From contig KV918825.1 of the NCBI GenBank assembly GCA_002049455.2, forward strand, positions 1-64,000: a DNA stretch of 64,000 nucleotides, given 5' to 3'. The translations under genes were made by a program, and so were the position numbers. The notes below the pieces were generated by a model. The model did no database searches. It saw only the letters and a list, made by a program, of their open reading frames with translations, and was not told where the DNA came from. This document shows positions 10,961 to 23,554 of the stretch, piece after piece (positions within the stretch are counted from its first letter, which is position 1; each line of letters starts with the position of its first letter). The stretch is from Porphyra umbilicalis. Lineage: Eukaryota > Rhodophyta > Bangiophyceae > Bangiales > Bangiaceae.

Positions 10961-13482
10961 GCCCACGGCACCCGTCCTTGCTGCTGCCGCCGGCAGCCTG
11001 CCGGTGAGGCCCAGACGGGTGGCCGCCGCCCACTTCTGCCGTCGTCACACGTGCCGTTGACCAAGTCGTGCGTGCGTGGCGGGCGGCCGCCGCCAACATG
11101 GCAACGCTCTCCGGGCGGCGATGGCGGCGGTCGACCCGTGTGTCAAGCCACGCCCGTTGCGAAGCGGACGGTCAACAACCCGCGGCGCCGCCACATGCAG
11201 ACGCTGCGGCAGCCGGCCGCTTCGACGGTTGTCACAACTGCCGCCGCCAATGGCGGCGAGGGGCCTTGGGTGACGCGCCACGACGCGCTGCCACGCCGCG
11301 GAAGCCGCCAGCCCTGCGCTGCGCGGGGGGGGGGGGGGCAGAGGTGGACACGTGCCCGCCCGACAGTGTTGCGCGTCGGGCCGCCGTCAGGGGACTCGCG
11401 GCATCGGCCATGTCGAGGCGTCGGTGTCTGTCAAGGTTGGACGTGGAGCGACAGTGAAACACCCTCATCACCAACCCGCCGGGTGCCGGATGGCCGTGTT
11501 TGAGGTCTAGGAGGGGTTTGCGACGCGCCCGTTTTGCACAGGTCGAGGTCGTCTACCTTGATAGCATGACCGAAGTCACATCGATATTCTCTTGCGTACG
11601 CCGCCACACCTTGTTTGTCACTCGTGGTTGCTCTTGATGCCCGTTGCCCCTGCGACAGCTTGGGTGACGTTGTGTTGGGGCCCAGTGCACCCTCGTACGC
11701 TCCCCGTGACTGTCTTGACACTGTGTCCGCCCAAGTATGCCGACGCGTCGACACCACCTCACGCGGGGGATGTCGCGCGACCTGGTTCCCGCCTGTGGCT
11801 CGGGTGCAGCTTGGAAGGGCGGCGCTTGTATGCAGCAAAGGAAGCAGTCGTTGTGTTCAAGCCAGTGTTATATTCATCCACGACTTCGCGTCCTGCCTGG
11901 CACGTTGGTATGCCTCCCCACTAATGACCCGGGGCTTGTTTGCGAGGAAGGCGTTAGGGGCGACCGGCCTGCGGTATTGCGCACTGTTCTTGAGGGTGAG
12001 CAGTGGCGTACACAAGAGTTGTTAGTTGGTTGACATTTTTGCTTCTTCTAGCTACACAGACGCGTGGTAACCGAAGCGCGCGACGTGTACTACGACACTA
12101 CCGAAGGAGTGCAGGGCCCAATCTCTTCACCGAGCAGGCGACCACCTAGAAGAGGTATCCGCGGCTGGTGGCGATGCGCGTCCTTGGCAGCGTAGGCCGG
12201 TGCCTCGCCGCTCGACCGCGCCCAAAACGGTGGCGAGGCGTCGGAGGGTCGGAGCGCCTCGGGGTGTAGCGCACCTGGGGGGCTCAACTCGTCATCGGTC
12301 GTCGAGTCGTGCCACGACGGTCGTCGGGCAGCTGCCTCCAGGGCCCTTGTATGTACACGATGGCAGCGGCAGGGCCGTTTTCGCGGTTGGCGCAACCAGC
12401 GAGCCAGCTGGCCGACGTTTCTTGCACGCCCGCTGGGCGAGGGCGCGCTGCCGCGCCGGCAGCGGCTGGCCACCATGCCCAGCCGACTGCCGCGCGGCGA
12501 GGAGAGCAGGGGAGGGCGACGTTGGCGCGGGCAGCGAGTGCCGCGCCCATGGCCCACCGCGGCTCTTAGGAGCTGGACCGGCCGGGGCGGACGCCCGACG
12601 CGTAGCGCGAGAAGAAGGAGAAGAGGCCCCCGAGCGGCGACACGGCAATCATGGTGGCGGGAGTGGGTGGGCGCGAGCGGGGTGGTGGGTCGGTTTGCGC
12701 TGGTGGCGCGAGCACGACCGAGCCGCAGGTGGCGGCGGCTGTGGCGGTCGTGGTGGCGCGTCAGTGTCGTCGTGGCGGGGAGTGGGGTGAGTGGCGTGGG
12801 CGGTGAGAGGCAGTGAGCAAGTGTGCGGGAGCCGGTGAGGTGGGTACTTGGCCGTTGTCGATGAGCGGTGGGTGTGGGCGTGTGTGTCTGCGCGTGAAGA
12901 TGATGGTGATGGAGTGGGAAATGGCCACCTCAAGCCGACAGACCGGGTGGCCTGAAGTACCAGCTGCATACCAGGCGCGCGGCGCGTGCTCAGTAGAACG
13001 ATGAACGTCTCTGACCGGGAAGGGGCCTGTCGCACACACCCAGACGCCCCCCCCAACGCATCGAGGGCGCGCATGCTGCCGGGCGGCCGCCATCCCGGGG
13101 CGCTGTGGGGAAGGCGTCCCGTAGGAGCGTGGCTCGAGTGCCGCTTCGCGCACCCGAGGGGAGGGGGCGCTTGACCTGTGCGACGAAGCGAACACACCCA
13201 GTGGTGTTCGCCGCTCGCGCGGCCCGGCATACCCCCCATACGCCCCCGTGTGCCGGTCGGCCGCGGCCGTGGCGCGGTCGGCCGGTCTGGGCGCCGGGAG
13301 ACGGGCGTCGAACGTGGTAGTTCCCGCGGCGAGCCCCTCGGGAGAGACATGCGCGGCGGGTTTCCCCGACGTCGCACACATGCGCTCCGCGGCCCTGCCG
13401 GGGGGTCTGGCTAAAAATACCAAACGGGCGGGGAACACACCGCAGCCGAACCGGGGGGGCGGCTGTAGGACGCGCCAGCAGC

Positions 13483-13505
13483 GGGGGGGGGGGGGGGGGG
13501 GGGGG
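13483..13505. repeat. G23 mononucleotide run
   Basis: Twenty-three consecutive G. Similar long G or C runs occur at 4923-4948 and 20284-20303. Their true lengths are unlikely to be exact in an assembly. Confidence 0.8.
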
Positions 13506-16010
13506 CACGTCGCTGTAGGACCCGCCTGGTGGGGGTGGTGGTGGCAAGGGGCGGGTTGACTGACTGGTCTTCACCAAGAGAGCACTGGGCGTGCCAGGCG
13601 GCGGTGTTGCGAGCGAACCCTCCCCGCACCCCGCGCCTTGCAGTCCTGTGTCTGAGCTTCGTCCGCGGGTTGGTGTGGACGCGGATGAGACCCCAGGGGG
13701 GTGAGTGGTCGTGGGCGACGCGCGTGGCCGCGGCACCTTGGCCGCGTTCCCGCCCACCGCGAGCACGCCACCACCAATCAGCATGCCGGTGGTAGGGGCT
13801 TGGCGCGAGCTGCGAGTGGCCTGCAGATGGCGGCACGGGATGGACAAACCCCAAGCGACGCCCGACAACTCTGCCGGTCCCGACACCAGGCGGCGTGGGG
13901 GGGTGAAGGGTGGACTCGGGTGACGGCGGGAGTGAGGGCACCGGGAGGCGGCAAGTCCCACGCGTGGGCAACGACAAGCCTGCAGATGCGGTAAGGGCAC
14001 GGCCCTTTTGACAAATTCTCGCGAAAACGTCATCCCCCGAGGCACCGCGTGGCGTGGGAAACACTTGCGCCCTTGCTGGGGTTGAGAGGGGGGGGGCCGC
14101 AACGGGCTGTTTGCAGGCGTCCGGCTTCTGTTGTCTCGAGTCTTGTCGGGGCTATGTCGGTGCCAGCGATTCGCCTACGCCGTCCGCACGCCGTCACGAG
14201 GCATCCCCCAGACACCCGGTTCCTGACCATCTGGCGCAACCGCGAGCGAGTTTGCCTCTCCTTCGACCATCGGGGTGAACGACGAGGCGCTCGCAGCCGC
14301 TGCAGGGACTCGGAAAGTGCAGTAGGTCGACCCTGCTCGTACTAAGTCGTTTCTCTTTTTCTCCACGGACTGGGTGCCGCCTTCGCAGACGATAGTAGAC
14401 ACAGGTCAAGGGCGGGGGACGTGGTGGCTTGATGCCGAGTCTTTGTGCGGTGCCTTCTCAGGTAGAGTGGGGGTCCCTCTCACCTTCCCCCTCAGTAGCA
14501 ACGTGTGGCCACGCGCTTGACTCGTCTTGTGGTACGATCCGTGGGAGGCGGACGCACTCACGATGGTCTGCTAGTGCAGCGCCATCACACACACAACAGG
14601 CTCGACAATCTATTGTCGTTCATGTCGGCGTTGCAACTGGCCACGCCTCATCGTGGTTCGGGTCGTGCTGCGGACGAGCCGTGGACATCGACAACGCTGC
14701 ATTCACCTCGTACGCGCTCCAAGTGGCTTGAGTAGAAGACGAAGCGTGGAGGGAATCTAGAGAGAGGACACCGTCGTGAGATTGTGCCCCCGCCGGACGG
14801 AAGGGAAGCGCACCGCTTCCAGGTGGAGACCACGCGAGTGACTGCCTCAACCTGAAGCGAGTGCCAAATCACAGTCTGAGGCCAAGAATGCTCCTTTGCT
14901 TCACAGCAAGGTGCTTGCGCTCGACGGACATCTCCAAGGGGCGTTCGCCACAGTGAGACGCAAGATATTGGACACGGTGTTTTCCACGCCTCGTGAAGGA
15001 CACCTGCGATGCTCAAGTCACCCAGGTTAGACTGTGCACAGAAGCCTGAATCAAAGTTGTCGAGACCTGAGAATTTAGTCAGCGTGTGCATTGGTATTCA
15101 TTTCATACATTCAAAACGTGTTGGTCTGTGCCTCATTGTCTGTACCCGTCCTGGGACACCCGAACAAGGAGGAGCCAACAAGTAGCACACGTGAGGCGGT
15201 CGGGCTTTGTGAGACGATTCCGACGAATGAGATATTTCATACTTTGTGAAATGGTTGTCCCTGGATTATGATAACCAGGTCAAAACCAAGGTGATAGCGC
15301 GCTGCGCTGGCTGCCTCTTCAGATCTCATGCCTCTTAAAATATTGGCAGGATTGTCGGCATCTGGGTCGTCCTGTGTCCACACGATGCTCTACGTGTGGA
15401 CACCTACCCCATTCCGAGACGTCTGCTGGTCCGTCCAGATCGCGAAGAACAGTCTGCGAAGTCGAGTGTGACAGCGCGTTTCTCCACCTCGGCGATGCGG
15501 GCGGCGCCAGCCTGCCAGCGGCGTCGGGCGGTGCGATTTCTGGTTGCGAAGAGCCGTTCCAGACGGTCGCCAGATCGACCTGATATCCTCCGGGGTGACT
15601 CTCCTCCGCCGTAGGGTCGCACCGCGACGGTTGCGGAGGCCGGCGGTCGACCTCTGGGGCGAGGCCCACGTCCGCCCGGTTGATGCTGAGGCGTGGCCAA
15701 CGATCTGCGGTGGCACCCACCGGAAGGAGGTGACGGAAAGTCCATCGTGGCCACAACCCGAAGGCCCCGCCCAAAGCTGTCGACCGTTGAGCGGCGCCAT
15801 CATGGACGAAGAGCCCTCATCGATCGAACATCTAATGACCACGTAAGCCCCAATTATAAGCAACTGGCATCAAGAGGGTCGTTTGGCACACTTGTGATCG
15901 ACGACGAGCTGTGTACAGGGCGTGTCTGCCAGAGTCCAAGTACTGATCAAGGCGGTCATTACGGCGCTGTTCCAGTCCCATGTAGACTTGTGTGGTTGAC
16001 CAAGCCGAAG

Positions 16011-16368
16011 TAGGGTTGCAAATGACGCCCCTACTTTGGGGGCGTCAGGGGCGCGCAACGGATAAGACGCCTTACTGACGCCCCATTACGCAGCCAAAAC
16101 GCCCTTACGACGCCCCAAGTAGCACCCTCAGTATTCATAAGTTGGTTTAGATCCATACTGTACACTGATATGTCATTTTCTGTGTCAAGACTGTGTGCCT
16201 GTGCCAACGAAGGTGCACAGCCGCCACCTGCTGAATCATGTAGACCCCCTGTAATCTTTCACTTCGGGACGCCTTGCTGATTCCATTTTGAGTTGGGGCG
16301 TTACGGGCGCACTGGTGACGCCCTTAACGACACCCTTCAAGACGCCCTGGGGGTTCTGGTCAACTCGA
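16011..16368 (+). mobile_element. hAT-type miniature element, copy 1
   Basis: A 358-bp non-autonomous element beginning TAGGGTTGCAAATGACGCCC and ending with an imperfect inverted copy of that sequence (CAACTCGA). It is flanked by AGCCGAAG (16003-16010) and AGCCAAAG (16369-16376), an 8-bp target duplication with one mismatch. TAGGG ends and 8-bp duplications are the hallmarks of the hAT superfamily. A second copy at 24411-24795 shares long stretches, including the GACGCCC-rich ends and the segment GTGCACAGCCGCCACCTGC. There is no coding capacity. Confidence 0.85.
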
Positions 16369-19300
16369 AGCCAAAGTACAATATGTCATGCGTGCTTACT
16401 TTTGTTAATCGTACTTCGCGTGCGCTCTATGGATGAGACATGCGCCAAACCCTAAACGTCGCCAAGTCCTAAAAATGAAAATCTGACACATTGGGCTCAC
16501 TATGCAAACCAAGATGATACAATGCGCAAAAACATACAAAAATGTGAGGTGCCCGACTCTATATTTTTATTATATTTTTATTGCGTGGACACTATCGCGC
16601 ACAAGCACAGCAACGTTGTCGCACCCAGCAAACGCAGCAGAGGGGACAAGTGCTCCGAGGCGTGCACGGAAAGATAGTATATGAACCTAAAATGCACAAA
16701 GCCACCTGAAGCATGGACGGCTCGCTGCTCCGACCTATCACCAGAACACTTCCTGCATATAGGGTTGTGCGGCGAAGGCGGCGGGCGGTGACCGGTGACC
16801 GGCGAGGGGGGGGCGCCGCCGGCGTACCGTCGGTGGCGGCAGCGGTGGTGGTAGCGATGGCGCCCATTCTCCACTCACCGCTCGTGGTCGGGTACGGGGG
16901 GCTACACGGACCTGGTCGAGATGCCGGTGGGGCCGTGCGTCGCGGTGTTTGGTGGTGGTGGTTACGGCGATAGCGGTGCGGCAGACCCATTGCGGTCGTC
17001 TGGGACCCGGGAGCGCGTCCCCTCCGCTGGTGTGGTAGACGGTGGGATTGACAACTGCGCGGACTATGTCTGTGACACGGGAGCGCGACCGGTGGCGCCC
17101 ACCGCGGAGGCGGCAGCGGGAAATCTCCTGGCCGCCTCCGGGCGACCGCTCGGGGCTCGGCGCCACCGCGGCGGGTGCGCAGCATTGCTGCGGTGGATGG
17201 GGAAGTTGCGGCTGAAGCGTGCCCTTTCAACGACCGCTCGCTCTCCCCCTTCGCCCAACCTGTGGAGCCGCGCTGACGGCCGCGGCTGTGGTCAATCGCG
17301 GCGATGTTGAAACTGCCGCAGCGACCGCGGCCACCAGCGCACGTGTGGAGCGCCGCGCCACCGGCGCAGTCGCGCCACCGGCGGGGGCGGCGGCGGTGCG
17401 GGGGGTAGAGATCGCCGCCGTCACCGCCGCCCCCGCCGCTGTAATCTTCCCTCGCACCGCGTCGCGCCGCATGGCGCCCGCCGTGGCCGGCAGCGCGGCA
17501 GCGGCGCGGGGGGGGACTCAGTGGGCGCCGCCTCCGGGCCACCTCCCAACCGCCCGCACGGCACGCTGTCGCTGCTGGTGCCGCTCGACACCACGTCGCG
17601 GGGACGGGCGGAAGTGGCGCAAGCGACAGAAGCGCGCCGCGCCGCTGGCCGCACCCCCTACATTTTGGTGCCTCGCAGTCGGAAGAGTTTCACCAACACG
17701 CCATGCCAAATGAGAGGTGTATGGTCCACGTTAGTCGACTAAGGCATTCGAGCTAATACCAAGTCGGCCGGGAATGAGTTTTTCATGTCACTCTTTCCTT
17801 TGCCTTTCACGCGGAAGGAAGAAACTCACACTCATCAACCCGCAAGGAAGCGACTGTGCAGACAGTTCTGTGTGTGAACTTGGAAGTACTTTTCAAGCTC
17901 TCGGGGACTTCACTGGTCGCTGTCATTGTCTCGCGAGAATAACTTGCGAGTGACGACGGCGTGTGGTTTGGAGCAAATCAATCGATATTTCCGGACTGAT
18001 TTGGGTTCGTCGTTGTGGAGATGCGCAATCGCCAGAACGGATCTGTGTTGGATTGGTCACTACACCTGCGCAGGGTTGTCGACTGAAAAGCCAATCTGGC
18101 TCATCGTCGCCGCAACGCCGAAGAGGCGCTCGCGCACCTCCATCGACTCCAAGGCGGGCCCTGTTCTGCTGTCGGCGCCTGCCATTCTCGAGCGCTCACC
18201 GACCGTGACCGTCCATCCCGATGCCCCGCAACCGCTCGTGGCGCCACAAGCGGTCTCCCCAGCGCGGAACGGTGCGTGCCGGCCCTCTGTCGACGAAATC
18301 GTAAAACTCTGTACCGCTACGCGGCGTCGGCGTCGCGCATCGTTTTCCTCTGGTTTTCTTTTCTTTTTTTGTCAGGGTTGCCACCCCCTAGCCACCGGCA
18401 TCTCGCGTACATTCGTGAGTTTCTATTTCCCGCCTTTCCCCCCCCCTGTCGCCACCCCAACGCCGGTGGCGAGCCGGGGCACGGTGCGATGCGTTCTCTC
18501 TGCGCCTTGGCGTTCCGCATCAAGACTCGCGGCACCCAGAACGATCCCCCCGGCCCCCCCCACTCCCCCTCCCCCGACCCGACTATTCGCGGGCAGCCGC
18601 CGCACGCCTCGCGTCTGCGCACAACGAGGGGTGTGTGGCCACGGCACCACGGTTTCAACGGCCGCGCATCTTTTTTTGGACACGCATTGTCTCGTCCCAG
18701 ACCGCGACGCGCTGCGTCACCGCCGCCCGCCGCCCACCACCCCCCCCCCCCGCCCCCCGGCGCACGCGCGGGTGCGCACGGCTGTGTCGGAGGCGTCCTG
18801 ACAACCTCGTCGTTGATCCTCGCAGCGTCACGGCGGGTAGCGGCCGATCGCCGTCGCGTGCGGCGGCTCGTCGCGCTCCCGCCACCAGAGTGCACCAGAC
18901 TGGACGAGCCCCGCCCCTCCTCCTCGTTCCCCGCCGCGTTGATGGCCGCCTCGGCGGTCTCGGCCGACCCGGCGCGCTCCACCCCACTGGTGGCTGGTGT
19001 GGGCGCCGTTGGGGCGAGCCGCGCACGGTCAATGCGCCGTTGACCGTCGAGGCGCGGCAGGCAACGATCAACCGCCGCGGAGCGGAGGGCGGCGAGCGTG
19101 ACATGGACGGGGGGGAGAGCATGGAGGGGGGGCGCGGGGAGATGTGTGGCGGCGGGAGAAAGGGAGGGGAAAGAGGGAGGAGGTGCACTCCCGCCCCCCG
19201 TCCTCCCGTCACCCGTGGCGGGAGTGAGTCAACGAGGTGGACGACGCAGCGTCCAGCAGCGGCGCCCACCCCGTGATTCGGGCGTTGACCGCGGGAGATT

Positions 19301-21902
19301 CATGGCACCTTGCAGCCCGCCCGACGCACGGGGCCCCGCGGCGGCGGCCGGCGGCGGACGAGGCGCGGCACGGCGGGGTGTGTCCCCATTGAATTGGATG
19401 GACAACACACAGCCCAACGGGCGGCGAGGGGGGGGGGGGGGTGGATGCCTGGGGATGCACCCTGCCGTGATGGAGCGAAGCGAGAAATGGTGGGGAGGAC
19501 AAAACGACAAGCGGCGCGACGCGGCATGCCCTATGGCAGGGGCGGCGACGGGGGCAGCGGCAGCGGTGTCGATGCCGACAATGGCAGCTGTGGCGGAGAC
19601 GTCGGCGGCGGCGGCGGTGGCGGCGGCGGCGGCGACGGCAGCGGCCGACCACCCCGTCGCGGTTGGGAGCGTCTGACGCGCGACGGCGGCGGCCGGCGCC
19701 GCCCCCGTTGGCAGGGTTCGTCGACTGCCGCCGCCGGCATGCAAGCCACGACTCGTCGACGCACCGTGGGCGGGCGCGACAGCCACCCCCGCCGCCGCCC
19801 GCAGCCGACCGTGCCTTCCACTCGGCCGCACGCACCGCGTCGGGGCCCCCTGTAACCACCGACGCGCAAGGCGACAACGCAGACGGTGGGGGGCAAGGGG
19901 AGGGCGACGCGGCCACCCGCGCCTCTGGCGGGCCTCTGGCCGCGTCAAATGCGCACCGCCGCCACCGCCGCTGCGGTCGGCCGCCCCACCCCTCCTGGTG
20001 CTGGTGTTGCTGCCTCCATCGGCACTTGACCTGCTCCGACTGACGCCGGCGGCTGCGGCGGAGCGAGGCTGCCCACGGGTGGCTGTGCCGCGGTGCCATG
20101 GGGACGCCCTACTGCCGATGGGGGGGGGGGGGCAGGGGGAGGTTGGCAGCCCCGACGCGCCAACCCATCGTTGCCGCAACCCGTCGCGGAGGCCGCCGTC
20201 TGCCGACCCAGAGGAGCGGCAGTCGTCGCGCCGCCGCGGCCGGGCTGCGGCGAACAGGCCACGTGAAAAGCGCACCCGGAGCAGGGGGGGGGGGGGGGGG
20301 GGGTCGGCGTTCACCAGGCGCAGCGGCAGTCGGCCGGCGCGCCCCGCCGCCGCGGTCGGTGTGTGTACAGCCTCCCCGTACCCGTTGGGCGGGTGGCTCC
20401 CAGCGCGACAGCGGCAGCGCTGACGCTCCTCCCACGCCCCTATGGGCGGACGGCGGCCCTGCACTGGCGAGCCGCTCCGCCGCAACGGCGCACCACCGAG
20501 GCGGGGGGTGGCGCCCGCGCTCGACCGGCCCCGCGCGGCGGCGTCGACCAACGTGGTGCCATGGCGGCCATCCACCGGCGGCGCCGAGGCGGGGACGCGC
20601 CCACCCGGGGGGAGAGGCGTGGCCGCCGACACGGGCCGTGGGCGGTAGCCGCGGCAGGCTTGGGGGGGTCCCGGTGGGGGGGGGGAGATGTGCGCGACAA
20701 CCCCCGCGGGGTGGGGGTACCCCGCGCCGGTGCGCGGCACTTGCTGTTTTTCTTCTTTTTTCTTCCGCCGCGCGCCGCGCGACCATCCCCCCGCCCCGCC
20801 GACCGTCGTGAGAGGGTCGGCGCCGCCGAGGCAGCGGCTGCTTGGCGCCGTCGTGGATGGCAGCCGCGCGGCGAGCCGCGCCGCGCCAACCGGGCGGGTG
20901 GCCCCGCGGCCGCCGTCGTGCAATGCGCACCGCGGGGGCGTGGGCAGACACAAGGTGTGGCCCCGTGGCGCCGTTGGGAAAGGTGGTGCGCCCGTGCCAC
21001 ACGCACCGCCGCGTCGGGGCGGGGGCCCCCCTCCCCAGGGTGGTCAACATCAGATGGGGGGCCCTGCGGCGCGGCGGTGCCTGGCGCGAGCGGGACACCC
21101 AAACGTTGACGCTAGGCGGGCGCCGCCCACGGTCCGTCCAGGCCGGGCGGGTGGCACGGCGGCGGCGCCGTGAATGGTGGGGCCCGTGCCACCCGGCGGC
21201 GGGTGACGCCGCACAAGGTCCTCCCCCGCCACCTGCCGGCTTGCACCACACGCCCATGGGTTGGTGGGCGGGGGTGGCGCTGCGGCGGCGCCGGGAAAGG
21301 AGGCGACTGGGACGACCACACTTTGACGGCGGGGCGGACCGCCCAGTCTTAGCGACGGGCGGCTGGCGCTGCGGCGCCACTGTGACAGGGGGCGCCCACG
21401 ACACCCGGCCGTCGGCGCTAAGCAAGCGCCGCCCCCGCCGCCCGCCCACCTGCAAAACACACCCACAGAGGTGGACGGGTGGCGCTGCAGCGGCGCCGTG
21501 AAAGGGGGACCCCGCAACACCCGGGCGTCACCCGCAAACGGCACCGGGCAAGCGCGTCCCCGGCCGGCCGCCCCGCCTGCAAAAGACACTCACAGAGATA
21601 CGAGGTGGACAAAAAGGATGTCGGTCGCTCGACCCCACGCCGACGCACCATCATGGAGCCGCGCGCGCGCGCACGCCCCCACGCTCGTCCCCAACCGCCC
21701 CCCCTCGCCTGCCATCCCGCCGACGCGCCCGCGCCCGCAAGCCCACACGCCATCTCGACCGCCACACCAGCCTGTCGCGCCGCCGCCACGCCGCCCGACT
21801 GCTACACGGCAGTGGCGCATCCCCCCGCCCCCCCCCCCGCTGTGGCCGCCGCCGCCTTTGCGGGCGGGGGCGAGCTACCCCCCCCGGGCGCCCCCCCCCC
21901 CG
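16369..21902. other. GC-rich stretch without a recognisable gene
   Basis: From 16377 to about 16720 the DNA is AT-richer and featureless. From 16720 to 21900 it is very GC-rich, with many G/C runs (20 G at 20284-20303) and overlapping Arg/Pro/Gly/Ala frames on both strands. Candidates such as 17926-18801 (+), 18317-18982 (-), 19229-20953 (-) and 20109-21455 (-) lack any motif. A T-rich tract ending in CAG at about 18378 could be a splice acceptor, but I could not connect exons. Degenerate tandem repeats lie at 20960-21510. Confidence 0.45.
20960..21510. repeat. degenerate tandem repeat, unit about 90-125 bp
   Basis: A core like GTGGCGCTGCGGCGGCGCCG followed by TGAAAGG recurs at about 20965, 21151, 21274, 21364 and 21479. 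The interleaved CACCTGCAAAACAC-like blocks also recur. Units are diverged and unequal in length. No stable protein repeat results, so I treat this as non-coding. Confidence 0.5.
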
Positions 21903-23523
21903 TCACCCCCCCGACCGCACCCCCAACACGGGCACCGCTACGGCGGTCATTCCCCCCACGTCGCGCCCCCGCAGCAGCCGCAAGCGGCGCCACGCGTCGC
22001 CTGACGCTGTCGCCGCCACCCGCACCGACGCGCCGCCGTCGCTGCCGACGGCGGCGGCGGGGGCGGCAGCCGCAACGCCCTCCGACCGGTCCGCCGTCGC
22101 GGCCGCAACGACCGACGGGGGCGCGTCACGGAGGGAGGCGGCCCGCTGCTCCCGCGGGGCGGGTGTGCCCGCACCCCCACCGCCGCCGCAGCCGCCGCTG
22201 CCGCCGTCGCCGCCGCCGACGGGCGGAGCGCCAAAGCGCACGCCGTTGGGGCGGCCGACAAGGGCGTCGATGGGCGCGGCGGTGGGTGCCGCCAGCGGCG
22301 AGGCCACGGGCGGCCGCTCGTACATGAGCACGTCCTTTCCGGCGCGCGTCATGGACGCCCACGCGGTGTAGACGTTGTCGCTGCCGGCGGCGGTTGCGAC
22401 CGCCACGGCCGTCGCGGGGTGGGCGGCCGCCAGGGCGGCCAGCGTCTGCCGGTGAAGGGCGTGCACCGACAGGGTGTCGGCCACAGGGGCAGACGTCTGT
22501 GGGGGGACAGGCACACGGCGGCGCCGCGGGGAAACACACACCAACAACCGAGGGGGGGACAGAACCCACAAGCGACGAGCGGCCAGCGCGGGTGTCAGAA
22601 TCGAGACACCAGGCAAAGGGCGGCACCCCAGATGGATGGCATGCCCGCCGTCGGCAGGCCGCGAGGCTGTCCGTCTGCGCGACCAGACGGCAGACGAGAG
22701 CTGCAGCCGTCGCTGCCGCACGCGGCGCACCCAACGCCGCCACACGGGACGGCGCGCACCCGCGGTCGACCCCCACGCGGCCGCACCCCAGCACCCGCTG
22801 CCCAACCACAACACGCAGGCGAGCACCGCCACCCCCCACAGCCCGCCCTCAGCGCGCCCACCACACGTACCTGCGAGGCCGACGCGGCGCGCCCTGGGCG
22901 GCGGCGCTTCTCACCCCTCCCCCCAGGCGGGTCGGCGCGCCCGCCGTCGTCCCCCCCGCCCCCCCCCCCGAGGTGGCGCAACACGAGCAGCACCTGCACC
23001 AGGAGCGTCGACACCGTCGGCCCCGTCGCCGCCAGCGCGGCGGCCACCAGCGCCGGCCGCGCGACCGTTGGGGAGACGAGGGCGGGGAGGTCGTCCCAGC
23101 CCGGCGGCGGCGGCGGCGCCTCTGCCGCCGCCGCTGGCAGACGCCCACTCACCGCGCGCTCGTCCACGGCCACCGCCGGCGTGGCGGCGGGTGCGTGTGC
23201 GGGTGCGGGTGCCCCACCGCCGCCGTCGCCGCCGCCGTCGACGCGGCGGCATTTGGCGCGGCCGGGGCGGCCGCCCGTGGCGGCCGTGACCGCCGCCGCC
23301 GCCGACGCGCCGTCGCGGCCACCCGCCTCCACCGACGCCAAGAGGGTGGCAATAGCCGCGAGCAGCGGGCGCGCGTCGGGGGCGTCGGCCGTCAGCGAGA
23401 CGATCCGCTCAGAGGCGCGTAGGATGGTGGCAACGGCGGCAGCGGTGGTGGTGACGGTGGCGGCGGCGCCCCCCACCCCCCCACCGGTGGCCACCTCGTC
23501 CCCGTCTGCCCCCGCCGCCGCCA

Positions 23524-23554
<31 letters not shown>

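Larger units (their letters stand above)
9243..16010. other. GC-rich stretch without a recognisable gene
   Basis: After VTA1 there is about 450 bp of mixed-composition DNA, probably its 3' region. Frames up to about 500 codons exist at 9531-11099, 9656-10747 and elsewhere, but all are Arg/Pro/Ala/Gly strings on overlapping strands with no domain motif. A short tandem array lies at 10877-10960 and a run of 23 G at 13483-13505. The part from about 14300 to 16000 is less GC-rich. Minus-strand frames there (14648-15091, 15319-15774) have ordinary residue usage but match nothing I know. I cannot support any gene. Confidence 0.5.

Noticed and set aside
9531..11099. 522-codon minus-strand frame
   Set aside because: No domain, low complexity, overlapping similar frames on the other strand.
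17926..18801. 291-codon plus-strand frame with a T-rich middle
   Set aside because: The Phe-rich part is a pyrimidine tract that looks like a splice acceptor. No consistent exon pair or motif could be built.
19229..20953. 574-codon minus-strand frame in the GC-rich block
   Set aside because: Residue usage is only Arg/Pro/Gly/Ala and long G runs sit inside it; no splice or start support.
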